The position numbers were made by a program, and so were the translations under genes. The notes beneath the pieces were generated by a model. That model was not told the DNA's origin. It searched no databases and worked only from the letters and a program-made list of their open reading frames with translations. A stretch of DNA of 64,000 nucleotides from Rapana venosa (Eukaryota > Mollusca > Gastropoda > Neogastropoda > Muricidae). Position 1 is the stretch's first letter, and the number at the start of each line of letters is the position of its first letter. Shown here in pieces: positions 34,741 through 44,909 of this stretch. The stretch lies in NCBI GenBank assembly GCA_028751875.1, contig CM054143.1, positions 63,432,397-63,496,396 on the forward strand, read 5' to 3'.

Positions 34741-34985
34741 CTCCCTTCCTTGGCCTATAGCCTAGCCTGTAGCTTGTCCCTTCCTCTGCCCTGTAGCCTG
34801 TCCCTTCCTCTGCCCTGTAGCCTCTAGGGCCCTAGCCTTCTGGCTTAGCCTTCCAAACCACCCCTTTATATATACCCGCCACGAGAACTGCAAAGACAGC
34901 ACCACCACACTACTGTTTTGGCTGATTTGGCCCAAGGTGAAGGAGATTTTGTGTTTTCTCATGCAGCTTCAGTGGTGATTATCTT
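34501..34985 (-). mobile_element. probable 5' LTR
   Basis: On the minus strand, about 480 bases upstream of gag contain TATATATAAAGGGG (TATA box, 34874-34865 region), an AATAAA signal at 34657-34652, and an end in CACA at 34501. Inside are a 24-bp repeat (34769-34816) and a (GA)n tract (plus-strand CT, 34697-34741). The order promoter - poly(A) signal - CA - leader - gag is that of a 5' LTR. The outer boundary is approximate and no matching 3' LTR lies in the window. Confidence 0.6.
34769..34816. repeat. 24-bp tandem repeat, 2 copies
   Basis: Unit GTAGCYTGTCCCTTCC followed by TCTGCCCT, twice with one difference, then a partial third. Confidence 0.85.
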
Positions 34986-36312
34986 GCTGTCCGCATAACG
35001 AAACTAGACATATTATATATCAAAATAAACTAGAAAGTATAAGCATAAAGATGCATTATTGCATTTTGCACAAAAATCATTTGGCTGCAAACTATTAGCG
35101 ATTAAAGCCTCCAACTAGATACACTTTTAACAGCTGCACACTATAACTTTCAGTAATAAAACATTAAAACTTTAGCAAAACTAAATACTCTATGACTAGA
35201 AAAAGAAGGATATGCACCACAGTTTGTATACATATACATATTATAAATCACAGATGTCCATGAGAGGAGATATTCATAATTAACCAGTTGTGCGAAAACA
35301 CAGTTTCTGGTCTGCTTGCACCCAAGCAGGCTTCTTAAAGCTGTTGTATGATCGAAAATATAACAACCTCTAATACTACAAATTATCCATACTAACATCT
35401 TTCAATCTTATATTTATTCATAACAAAACCCAAAACATACCATACATGTATTTTTTTATGTTTGCATTTGGTAGAATTTAGTTATACAATTCAAACTTGT
35501 TTACAACAAGGAACAGCAGTTAGCTAACTTTTAGGACTGACACATTGTGTACACCTTACTCCTTACAATCTACTACTACTTAATATGAGCTGTTTTATTG
35601 ATCTAAATAGAGTTTATTCCACATGTTCTTTAATCACACAATAATTATGATTTATTAAAAAAGATTCCTTAAATAAGAATTAGAACTGCTTTTGTAGCCT
35701 TGGATACATAGGTACCTATACCTATATGATGCAATAGATGAAAAATATTGATTTACAACAAAAATAGAGAACTCTCATTGTGGTTGAAATTAATCGAGTC
35801 AAGATCAGTTTTTCAACAATCATATCCATTAATATGAGCAAACAATATGACTTAATAAAGTTATTATTATTGATTTTCTTTCCTAGTTAAGACCAACCTC
35901 ACATTTAAGGGAGGTAACTCAGGCCATATTATTGAATGACTAAAAGAATTATTTAGACAACATTAAAAATAACACAGAAAAACCAAGTAGATAATATAAA
36001 AACTAATTTAATAATTAATTACATCAAAATATTGGAAAATAAACTTATTTAGATACTATACTAAATATAAAAATGTAAATATATCCTAAGCATAATAATG
36101 ACAGTTTACATAGAGAGTTGAGAAAACTGAATATATATTGACCACAAGGCTAGTATTGGTTTTGCTGTTTTAACCTAAGTTAAGTGTAGCCGTGTGTCCA
36201 CCCAGCTGGAAACGGGTGAGGATTCACAAAAGCAAAGTAGTAGGGCCTATGCTTTGTGATATGCAACAACAATACAAGTGTTTAATTTGGAAAACTGTTC
36301 ATCACTTCCTCC
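34986..36312. other. no gene recognised
   Basis: Long AT-rich stretch with stops in all frames. I see no retroelement similarity, which makes it one of the few non-repetitive-looking parts of the window. Confidence 0.45.
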
Positions 36313-36363
36313 GTTGATGTTATCACTGAGTTGATGTTATCACTGAGTTGATGTTATCACTGA
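36313..36363. repeat. 17-bp tandem repeat, exactly 3 copies
   Basis: GTTGATGTTATCACTGA repeated three times without a difference. Confidence 0.95.
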
Positions 36364-36647
36364 TCTTGGACGCACCTGGACTTGTGGAGTGTCTTTCTGG
36401 AATTATCAACAGATGTTTGTTGTTGTTGTTTTTTATATTGGCAAATTGCAGCACAGAGACAAGAAGTACTGAGACATAATGTGATATGTTATGTGATGTC
36501 TTCAACTACTGTGATGGGCTTTTTCCCTTAATCCTTCGTGTTCTGCAAAACGTTCACTGTGGCCTATTCCCTATGGGGTTGTTTGGGAGGGGGGGGGGGG
36601 ATATCTGTGCGTTTATGTTTTTCTCTTGCTCTTCTCTTGATGAGCAG

Positions 36648-36774
36648 CTCGTGCCACTTCGACAGCCTGAAAGACATGGATGCCAACAGACTGAATAAGC
36701 TGACACATGCAGCACAGGATCTGATTGGAGCCCAGGTAGTGCATCTCCAGACACTATACAGGGGACAGCTCTGA
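36648..36774 (+). CDS. possible terminal exon, unknown protein
   Basis: A pyrimidine-rich run ending in GAGCAG (AG at 36646-36647) precedes a phase-1 frame of about 42 codons, SCHFDSLKDMDANRLNKLTH continuing to YRGQL and TGA at 36772. The composition is helix-like and GC content is higher than the flanks. I do not recognise the protein. No retroelement in the window matches it. It is the best of three similar candidates but still weak. Confidence 0.25.
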
Positions 36775-36785
36775 AACGTCTGCAT

Positions 36786-36816
36786 GCCCTCCTTGTGGAT
36801 CAGCCCCCCCCACCCC

Positions 36817-36852
<36 letters not shown>
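36786..36852. repeat. poly-C run
   Basis: About 65 bases, nearly all C, with two A interruptions. Confidence 0.95.
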
Positions 36853-37052
36853 TGCACAGTGAATTTGCTGAAAGCAAACCACATAGACACATCAGAGAGG
36901 CTGCCGAGCAACAGACCAGGAGCTGACTAGTTTACTGCTGTGCTATGAATGCATGTGCAGTGTAAAGCTGAAGCTGAGATTCGATTCTAAAGTTTCATTT
37001 TTACTTTCACTTTCAAGATCTTTTATTTATTTATTTTTATTTACTAAAATAT

Positions 37053-37711
37053 CATCATCATCAGTCCCGTGATCTTGGCAGCCGTGGAGGAGACATGAAA
37101 GACGATGCTGTGGTAAGCCTCCTCTATCCATCCCGTCCTCAGCTCTGCGCAGTAGTGCCGAGTCATTCATCCTGGTCCATTCTCTGATGTTGTCCATCCA
37201 TGACTTGTTTTGTCTTTCCCTCTTTCTGCCACCTTCGAGTGTTCCCTGCAGTACTGTTTTTGGCAGAGTGTTGTAGCGGGTGACGTGGCCGAACCATGTC
37301 AGCTTTTTCTTCTTGACAATGGTGAGAAGGGGTTCCTGTGGACCTGCCAGCCGTGTTATTTGGCTCTTGACAAATTCATTGGTCTTTTGTTCTCTCCAGG
37401 ATATGCCCAGCAGTTTTCTATGGCATTTTGTTTCAAATGACTGGATTTGCTTTGCTGTTTCAGCAGTCAATGTCCAGGTTTCACTTCCGTACAGTAGGAT
37501 AGTCTGAATTAGGGCTTTGTAGAGCTTTAGTTTTGTTGAGAAACTGATCTCTTTACTTTTCCATATGGTGGTGAGTTTTGTCATGGAAGATGTTGCCATG
37601 GCTAGTCTGACTTTGATTTCTGTCGTGGATCACCCGTCCTTTGTGAGTGTAGCGCCAAGGTATTTAAAAGCGTCTACCTCCTCCAGTTGCTGGCCGTTCA
37701 TGTCTGCTAAA
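37053..37711 (-). mobile_element. RTE-type LINE fragment with 14-bp target-site duplication
   Basis: A 5'-truncated copy holding only the C-terminal domain. The minus frame 37599-37027 is open through KEISFSTKLKLYKALIQT, LLYGSETWTLTAETAKQ and PKTVLQGTLEGG. It ends in an (ATG)n-type tail. The 14-base word ATTTACTAAAATAT occurs exactly at 37039-37052 and 37712-37725, directly flanking the copy. This perfect target-site duplication makes it a comparatively young insertion. Confidence 0.9.
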
Positions 37712-37929
37712 ATTTACTAAAATATATTATCTCTCTTATTTTACTTTCAATAGAGCTTGGTAGGGTTTAAAATCAATAGAAGCCATGGGTGTCACAGATG
37801 ATAATTCTGTGAATGATATTTTGACATCCTCTGTCCTATTGCTTAATGTTCATTTCAATTTTGATATTATGAGATTTTCATATTAAAAAAAAGAAACACA
37901 CACAAAAAGATCTTCATTAAAATCGTACT

Positions 37930-37986
37930 TTGTGTGTGCGTGTTGTGTGCATGCGTGTGTTGTGTGTGTGTGCATGCGTGTGTGCA

Positions 37987-38019
<33 letters not shown>

Positions 38020-38157
38020 ATGTGCATGCGTGCATGCGTGTGTGTGTGTGTGTGTCTATATGTGAGATATTGATATGGTTTTATTGTAGTATCAATAATT
38101 TGAATGCAAGCGCTTTGATTTTTCCCTTGACAAGATTCAGGCTGTATATTTTCCATA

Positions 38158-38221
<64 letters not shown>

Positions 38222-38225
38222 TCTG
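37930..38225 (+). mobile_element. L2 3' end copy: (GT)n, tail, (ATT)n
   Basis: A GT tract with CATGCG interruptions (37930-38057), about 45 bases of spacer, AATGCAAGCGCTTTGATTTT, a diverged CAGGCTGTATATTTTCCAT and a long ATT run (38160-38221). Same order as at 22905-23205. Confidence 0.7.
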
Positions 38226-39080
38226 CTGCCAATTAAGAATTATACAGATTCATTAATGAAAGAAATTGGTATTGACATAGCAACAATTCCAATTTTTCCA
38301 ATGGTTCCTAAAATGCCACCATGGGAACATATATCAGCTAACTTTGAAGTTGATTACACAGATGTAAAAAAGAATGAAGATTAAGATCTGCTCACCATTG
38401 ATGCAAAATGTCACATTGAAAGTAATTATTCTACCCACTTAAAAGTGTATACTGATGGATCTGTATAGGAATCAGGCAGAAATAGGGCAGCATTTCTGAT
38501 TCCTTGTTTTAAAAGTATAAAAAATCATTTAATTTAGGAGAACACTTTTTCTATTTTTACATGCGAATTATTTGCAATCGTTATGGCTTTGAATTTTTGG
38601 GGGTAAAAACCTGCGCTTGATATTTGCCACATTCTTTTTTGCATTGACAAAAGCAGTATTGATGGCACTAAAGCACTGGCAGGGGAACATAAGTAAAGAT
38701 ATTGTATTTGAGATTAAATTCTTGATACATTGTATTGCAAGCAGAGGCATACAAATAACGTGATGCTTGGTCCCTTCTCATTGTGGAATCTATTGGAATG
38801 AGCTGGCTGATTCTTTAGGGTGTCACTGACTGCAGCATTGAAACGTTTGATTCCGATCTCGATTTGTCATCGCATGAAATTAATGCTAAATTGATGAATT
38901 GTATGCTTTTCAAAATGAAGAAAACACACTTTGAAAATATTTCCTGCTCACAGAAACTAGAAATATTAATATATAAAATGAGGCTAAATGTATGGAACAC
39001 CAAATATAAAAATGTGACTGTTGCTTTTCTCAAACACTTTCAATCCACCATGTATTGCTTGCTTTCCAATCCTAACTGAC
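38226..39080 (+). mobile_element. I-like LINE relic, RNase H region
   Basis: Plus-strand pieces LKVYTDGSV (before a stop), AAFLIPC, FTCELFAIVMALNF and ILFCIDKSSI line up with LKIYTDGSL, SAFVIPT, FTAELIAILMALNF and LLCVDSISVL of the copy at 22229-22790. An open stretch before it (38235-38384, VPKMPPWEHI) is the region between polymerase and RNase H. Stops and indels throughout. Confidence 0.75.
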
Positions 39081-39124
39081 CTGTTTAAAAGGAGAGGAAT
39101 AGATATTCATTAAAAATATGCCAC

Positions 39125-39280
39125 GCTTCAAGGGTAAGGTAAAGGAGTCCCATAACCTATAAGGTCGTAGGGGAGCGAGGCGTTAGAGACCTCACTTCTC
39201 TAGGGCCAGCATATTGAGGGCGGCGCCCATCTCCTCTCCCTCGCTGCTTTACCTTCCCTGACCCTAAAGAGGTTCAAGAA
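39125..39280 (-). mobile_element. SINE family 3, 5'-truncated copy
   Basis: About 150 bases shared with the SINE at 40156-40434, including CTCACTTCTCTAGGGCCAGC and CTCGCTGCTTTACCTTCCCT on the plus strand. Only the 3' half of the element, read on the minus strand, is kept. A 6-base TTCAAG at each end may be a weak target-site duplication. Confidence 0.75.
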
Positions 39281-39782
39281 GTTCTATATAACTCTCAGCA
39301 GTTCATAACATCAGTTGCTGAGGTTATATATTCTTCCCCAGTAAGACCTCTACTGTAGATAGTTGTGAGATTATAAATATACATACATATGAGAGAGAGT
39401 GGTTTGAATGCGGTGTGTCCTTATCACCAAGTAGTGAATGAACATTAAACAAAAACAAGGAGCTTGTAAGCTAATGAAATATAAATCTCGAAAAGTTCTC
39501 TATCAAAAGTCATAAGATTTGCGGTTATTTCTTGAAATTTCACTTGTCTTTCACAAGTGTAGATTTGTCTTTAAAAGAAATTTGTATACTTAAAATAGTA
39601 TTGAGTCTTTAATTTTGTTTCCTTATTATTTTGCGATTAACTCTTACTTTTCATTTCTTGTGAGTATTGATATTATTTTTAGTGTATTTCTGTTAGGTTT
39701 ATTCTCCTGTTGAATTCGTTTGTAATCCTCCATAGCCCAAAGGGGTAAAAGGAATCAAATCTTGAATAATGAATTGCGCGCG
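39281..39782. other. no gene recognised
   Basis: AT-rich, nothing recognised. Confidence 0.4.
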
Positions 39783-39783
39783 C

Positions 39784-39870
<87 letters not shown>
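39783..39870. repeat. (GT)n microsatellite
   Basis: Nearly pure GT tract at the 3' end of the minus-strand LINE that follows. Confidence 0.95.
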
Positions 39871-39872
<2 letters not shown>

Positions 39873-40155
39873 TGCAGTACTGTCTGCTCAATTTTGGCAG
39901 CATTGCTTGTATGTTTGCCTCTGTAGAGACCAATGCAGGAGACACAACCTATGTCATAAAGGTTGCATGTGTGTGTGGTGTCTGGTCTGTTGGAGTTGTT
40001 GCACTCTTTCCCTTATCTTCGACTTCTATGTTCATCAGCTTCTCTTCCCCTGAGTATGTTAACTGTTCAACAACCTCGAGTTCGTATTCATGGATAGTGA
40101 TGGTTGGCAGTTCCATTGTATCCTGACCCAGGATGTTGGTCTTCTTGAGACTGAT
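39871..40155 (-). mobile_element. RTE-like LINE, part 3 (C-terminal remnant)
   Basis: The minus strand reads SLKKTNILGQDTMEL, PTITIHEYELEVVEQLTYSG and, after an internal deletion, a C-terminal finger-like HTCNLYDIGCVSCIGLY. It continues directly from the part at 40435-41503 once the SINE is removed. Confidence 0.7.
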
Positions 40156-40434
40156 AAAAGGCAAAAATAGGTAAAGGTGTCCCATAACCTATATAGTCAT
40201 AGAGGGGCAAGGCATCAGAGACCTCACTTCTCTAGGGGCCAGCATATTGAGGGAGGAACCCATTTCAACCCCTCGCTGCTTTACCTTCCCTGACTCTAAA
40301 GATCGCAGATACTCATTTACAGCTGGGTGAACTGGGGGACTGTACTGAATCCAAGGCACGCCAACAGTCACCCATCCACTCGGTAATCATACTTGATGAT
40401 GTTTAACAATGGCTTGGGGAAAGCGAGTGCTCTG
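40156..40434 (-). mobile_element. SINE family 3, full-length copy with TSD
   Basis: A 279-bp element inserted in a LINE, flanked by TGAGACTGAT (40146-40155) and TGAGGCTGAT (40435-40444), a 10-bp duplication with one difference. Removing it restores the LINE reading frame (GLAISL to KKTNIL). On the minus strand, near its 5' end, it reads GTGGATGGGTGACTG. This resembles the internal promoter region of 5S rRNA (TTGGATGGGTGACCG), so a 5S-derived head is likely. The 3' end is ACCTATTTTTGCCTTTT. Confidence 0.7.
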
Positions 40435-41503
40435 TGAGGCTGATGGCTAGTCCAAAGACCTTGCAGGCCTGGGAAGCACACTCCATCATGGCCTGCAGCT
40501 CCTACTGGGTGTGGGTTGTCATTGCTGCATCATCAGTGAACAACATGTCTCTGATGCTTGGTCTTAGTTCTAAACTGAGCAAGATTAAAGAGCCTTCAGA
40601 TAAATTCTCTAAAGGCATTTCTCAAAATCGGGGCCAACAAAATTCCAGAGAGCATTAGGATGAGGATGCTGCTTTGTTTTATGCCACTGCAAATGTCAAA
40701 GAGCATAGAGGAACTGCTGTTAAACTGCATTATTCCTGTTCATGTTTGTGTGCAAGGATTCAATCTTGTTCCGCAGTTTTGGTGGGCAGCCAAACTTTTG
40801 AAGAACCCGGAGGAGACTTTCCCTACTGACAAAATAACACGCCTTTGTGAGGTCAATGAAAGCAACATTTTGGAGCAGCTGGTGTTCTCTCCATTTCTGG
40901 AAGTCTCGAAGGGAAAAGACCATGTCTAATGTTGATTTGTCAATTTGGAAGCCTCACTGTGAGTCAGGACAAACAAACTCCGCAAGCTCATGCCATTGGA
41001 TCAAGATAACCTCTGCAAAGACTTTGCCAACAATGCTGAGAAGTGAGATGCCTCTGTAGTTGTTACAGTCCCTCCTCTCTCCATTACTCTTGCCAGGAGT
41101 GATAATCTTGGCATCCCTCCTGCTAGCACTGACAAAAGATTTCATGCAGAAAATGCAGTGAGGCAGTCTTGTAGTGCTTGATTGGATCAAGGTGGGGGGG
41201 GGGGGGTGGATCTTGTTGATGCCAGGGGCCTTACCAGAGGCCAAGCTGTCAATAGCCTTGCTGAGATTATCTTAAGTTGGCTCTGCATCTAGCTCTTATA
41301 TGGTAGGCAGGCACTTGACAGCATCATGGGATGAGGGTGCCATGATGTGGTCTGTAGAGCAGAGGTCAGAGTAGTGTTCTACCCATCTGTCTAGTTACTG
41401 GCCTTTATCTGTGCTAACTTCTTTGGTAGAGATTTGCAAGAGCTGCTTTGCTTGGGGAAGTCCAAATGCCTCCTTGATGCTGTTGTACATTTCCCTGATG
41501 TTT
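40435..41503 (-). mobile_element. RTE-like LINE, part 2 (polymerase)
   Basis: Minus-strand words in order: IREMYNSIKEAFG, ASGKAPGINKI (41244), CNNYRGISLLSIVGKVFAEV, DMVFSLRDFQKWREHQ, FIDLTKACYFVS (motif A, Asp present, Phe-Asp degraded to Cys-Tyr), CPPKLRNKI, then MLFTDDAAM (motif C, Asp pair present) near 40540 and ACKVFGLAISL. Part of motif B appears lost. The family resembles RTE-like elements common in molluscs and fish, distinct from the other RTE subfamily in this window. Confidence 0.75.
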
Positions 41504-43381
41504 TTTAACATCTTTTTGATTGGCACACATATACAGTACAAAACAAATTAACTTTTCATCCAGACAACATTACATCATTTCCATTTTACAGGCATACAAG
41601 ACTACTAGCTACACAAAGTACACAAAGAATCAATCATCATTTTCGTTGTCAAGACAAGATTTATAAATTACATACATAAATTTACTAATATTTTGAAATG
41701 GTATTCAACTTTCTACTAAGTTAATGTACTGGATCAATTTTTCTCTGAAAATTAGTCAACTGCATTTGTTTGCTATGCTCCAGCTTTTCCATTTCATATT
41801 TATATTTTAGTTCATTCAGAAAATTACCAACATTAGGTTTTGTTTTACCAATCCGACATTTATAAACATAGAACTTTGCTAACAGTATTATTAAGTCGAA
41901 CACTTCATCAGTTGTTGTAAATGCATCAGTGCCAAAAAGCACTATTTCCACATTAAGGTCCAGTCTCCTGCAATAAGAACATTTGTGTTTTATAGTCACT
42001 TCAAGTTCTTTCCAGAAATTCTGTACATACTGACACTTCCATAAATAATGGTTTATCGTGTCCTTTTCCTTGCCACAAAAATTGCAGTTGTCATTATCTG
42101 TAACTTTCATTTTCTTTAATATTTTGTTCGTGACTAATATTCTATAACAAATCCTTTCTTGAAACCATTTCAACTTAATTTCTTTCATTTTATTTGTCAG
42201 TTTTAATACTCGTGCCAGTCTATCAGAATGTTAAGCTGTCTTTCCCAATTCACGAGAGATTTAATGTCGAGAATTCTATTTTGCTAATCATTTTATCATA
42301 ATAAATACGGGATCCTTTACCAGCTTTTGATATAATCTCTAGAGCATTGGTCCTTTCATTACTAAAGTTGCCATCCAGTTTTATAGTTTTCGTTCCCACA
42401 TATTGTTGGATCGATCGCACACAGCTAATATAATGCAAAAAGTTAATGTTAGTACCTAATTTCTTTGATAAATTCTCATGAGTAATAAAATTACCATATC
42501 TTGAAGCAAGTGTTTAACCAAAAGTAATTTGTTTTGTGCCCACTTTTATGATATATACATTGGTAAACCCACTTTGAATTTTTCAATGTGAAAAATTGGT
42601 ACTGCTAATAACTGTTGCTTATCCTTTGGATCCACTTGTCTGCAAAATGTTTCATATGAGTGAAACACGTCTTTCCAAAATGAATTGGTTTTAAATTTTG
42701 AAAACAGTTTTGGGCCCATCCAATCTAAATCATCTATATCAGGGCACAATGAATGTAATATTAATCTCCACTTTTGTTTCTGTGTATAAACTTTTTAATC
42801 CATGCAAGTTTCAGTGATTGTATATACACTCTGATATTTGGTATACCTATACCGCCTTTGTATGCTTTGCACCGAATATGCCCTTTTTATCTTATCTGTT
42901 TTCTTGTCCCACACAAATTCATAACATAGCTTTTGCAACTGGGCAACTTGAGCATCCGGGGGATTTGACAATAAAATCCATAAGTATACTAACTTTGAGA
43001 GTACTAGTGATTCAAGCATTGCTACTCTATCCAAAGGTGTAATTAATCTTTTAGACCATATCTTAAATATTTTTTAACTTCATATAGTTTATCAGTTATA
43101 TATACTTCCGTCATACTAGGGGAAGTGTTCGTGAACCAGATTCCAAGGATTTCATATTCTTTTGGATTCCACTCCATTTTTTCTGTGGTAAGTAGGTTAT
43201 TAGCCAATTCTTTTTTTGCTGCCTAGCCAAAAATTTTCGGTTTTATCAAAGTTTAACTTTAACCCTGACATATCCTCAAAGGTTTCAAGGCTTTGAAAAA
43301 GCACTTCATATGATTGTTGGTCTCCCTCTAGAGTGAATGATGTATCATCAGCAAACTGACATATCTTTATTTCATTATTTG
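41504..43381 (-). mobile_element. Tx1/L1-like LINE inserted with 11-bp TSD
   Basis: A 1.88-kb 5'-truncated copy flanked by CCCTGATGTTT at 41493-41503 and 43382-43392. Minus-strand order: ICQFADDTSFTLEGDQQSYE (motif C, about 43370), LKLNFDKTENFWLG, YEILGIWFTNTSPS, LDRVAMLESLVLSKLVYLWI, LCYEFVWDKKTDKIKR, then an open 155-codon C-terminus (42188-41721) with LKWFQERICYRIL and the CNFCGKEKDTINHYLWKC finger, the classic L1/Tx1 C-terminal pattern. Frames are broken in the middle. Confidence 0.85.
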
Positions 43382-44110
43382 CCCTGATGTTTCTTGTTTT
43401 GACAGCAGTCTGGATGTTCTCACTGAGCTCTGCCCAGTATTTGGTTGTGCAGTGCCAAGCAGTCTGCTGAGCCTTGCCCAGGCAGTCTTGAGAATCTGTA
43501 GTTTGTTCTCGTGGGATCTCTGTTTATACTTTGTGACGGCAGGTCGTATGGCTGTTAGGATGAGTGTCATCTCAGTCGACCTGGCTTTGAACCAGCAATG
43601 TGACTTTGAGGACCTTTTCCCAAACGTAGGCAAACCATTGCAGTACAGAGTGTCACACAGATTTTCACTTCTCTGTGGCAGAGTCATTGAGATGCAAGGT
43701 GCCAAATTCCTTCTCAAAGGTCAGAGCAAACTGTGTCATGATGTCTGGTTGAGAAGCTTTGCTGCCATCAATGCAAGGATTTAACTTTGTCTTTGTGTCA
43801 TGGACTTCGTTTGGTTGTATCCTGATCTTGCAGCACACCAAGGGGTGGCCCTATTGCACTGTAGTAAGAAAGTGTGTGGAAAACGTATGTGATAGGAGAA
43901 CACCTGACAAGAATAAAATTTAGTTGGTGCAACTGCTTTAAGCACAGGTGTCCCCAGGAAATCTTGTGTTGAGGATTGGTGCGGGAGAAAGAAGTAGAGG
44001 TCATGAAATGTGCCTAACTCCATTAGTAACTGTCTGCTTTGTTCATTTTGTTCATTGTGAAATGGCCAAGGTAGGGAGGCCCGGAGCAAGTCAAGACCTT
44101 GCCCACACTG
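43382..44110 (-). mobile_element. RTE-like LINE, part 1 (end of endonuclease and linker)
   Basis: Minus strand: RQLLMELGTFHDL, NPQHKISWGHL and KFYSCQVFSYH (end of the endonuclease, about 44060-43850), then LYCNGLPTFGKRSSKSHCWF and SRLLSK in the linker (open 43717-43367). It stops at TRNIRA where the Tx1-like copy begins and resumes at 41503 with NIREMYNSI. The endonuclease N-terminus is missing. Confidence 0.7.
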
Positions 44111-44204
44111 GCACTGAACTCACCCTAGAACAACTTGTTTCTTTCTGAGGGATGTTTCAAAAGATGGATGCACAGTTCTTGTAGTATATGTTCTTAGCGT
44201 CTAG

Positions 44205-44665
44205 ATGGTGGACAGTGTTGTGCATGCAATGACCAGGGTGAGGGTGGGTGTGACGTTGGGCTGACACTGACCAGGGTACTGTGGTAGGTGGATGGTGTTG
44301 GTCATGCCACTGACAGTCATGGTGGGCAGTGTTGGTGCATGCACACTGACCAGGGTGACTGGTGGTGTGGTGGACAGTGTTGAGGCATGCACACTGACCA
44401 GGGTGACTGGTGGTGTGGTGGATGGTGTTGGTGCATGCACACTGACCAGGGTGACTGGTGGTGTGGTGGATGGTGTTGGTGCATGCACACTGACCAGGGT
44501 GACTGGTGGTGTGGTGGACGGTGTTGGTGCATGCACACTGACCAGGGTGACTGGTGGTGTGGTGGACAGGTGTTGGTGGCATGCACACTGACCAGGGTGA
44601 CTGGTGGTGTGGTGGAAAGTGTTGAGGCATGCACACTGACCAGGGTGACTGGTGGTGTGGGAGAG
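44205..44665. repeat. 48-bp minisatellite, 7 clear units plus degenerate ones
   Basis: The word ACTGACCAGGGTGACTGG starts at 44345, 44393, 44441, 44489, 44537, 44587 and 44635. The unit is 48 bp (one is 50) and includes TGGTGTGGTGGA and GTGCATGCAC. Diverged units extend left to about 44205. Because 48 is a multiple of three and the unit has no stops in several frames, long open frames arise on both strands. I treat them as by-products. Confidence 0.95.
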
Positions 44666-44759
44666 TTAAGGCAAAGTCAGGAGGCACTCAGAGGCACTGC
44701 TGCCTGGCTCAGCTATACTCAGCAAGCTGTTCCTAACTACAATAGTAATGATAATAACT

Positions 44760-44789
44760 CTCTCTCACACACACAAACACACACACAAA

Positions 44790-44827
<38 letters not shown>

Positions 44828-44829
44828 TA

Positions 44830-44908
<79 letters not shown>
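44760..44908. repeat. (CA)n, (CT)n and (TA)n microsatellites
   Basis: Short CA-rich run, then about 30 bases of CT (44793-44824), then about 75 bases of TA (44829-44907). Confidence 0.95.

Positions 44909-44909
<1 letters not shown>

Noticed and set aside
40355..40434. A 5S rRNA gene
   Set aside because: Only a short internal word resembles 5S; the rest differs, and it is the head of an inserted SINE.
44205..44665. CRISPR-like array of regular repeats
   Set aside because: The whole 48-bp unit repeats without unique spacers, and the genome is animal. It is a minisatellite.
44157..44830. Several open frames of 99-176 codons on both strands
   Set aside because: All arise from the 48-bp minisatellite, whose unit length is a multiple of three and lacks stops. 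Frames on opposite strands cannot all be genes.
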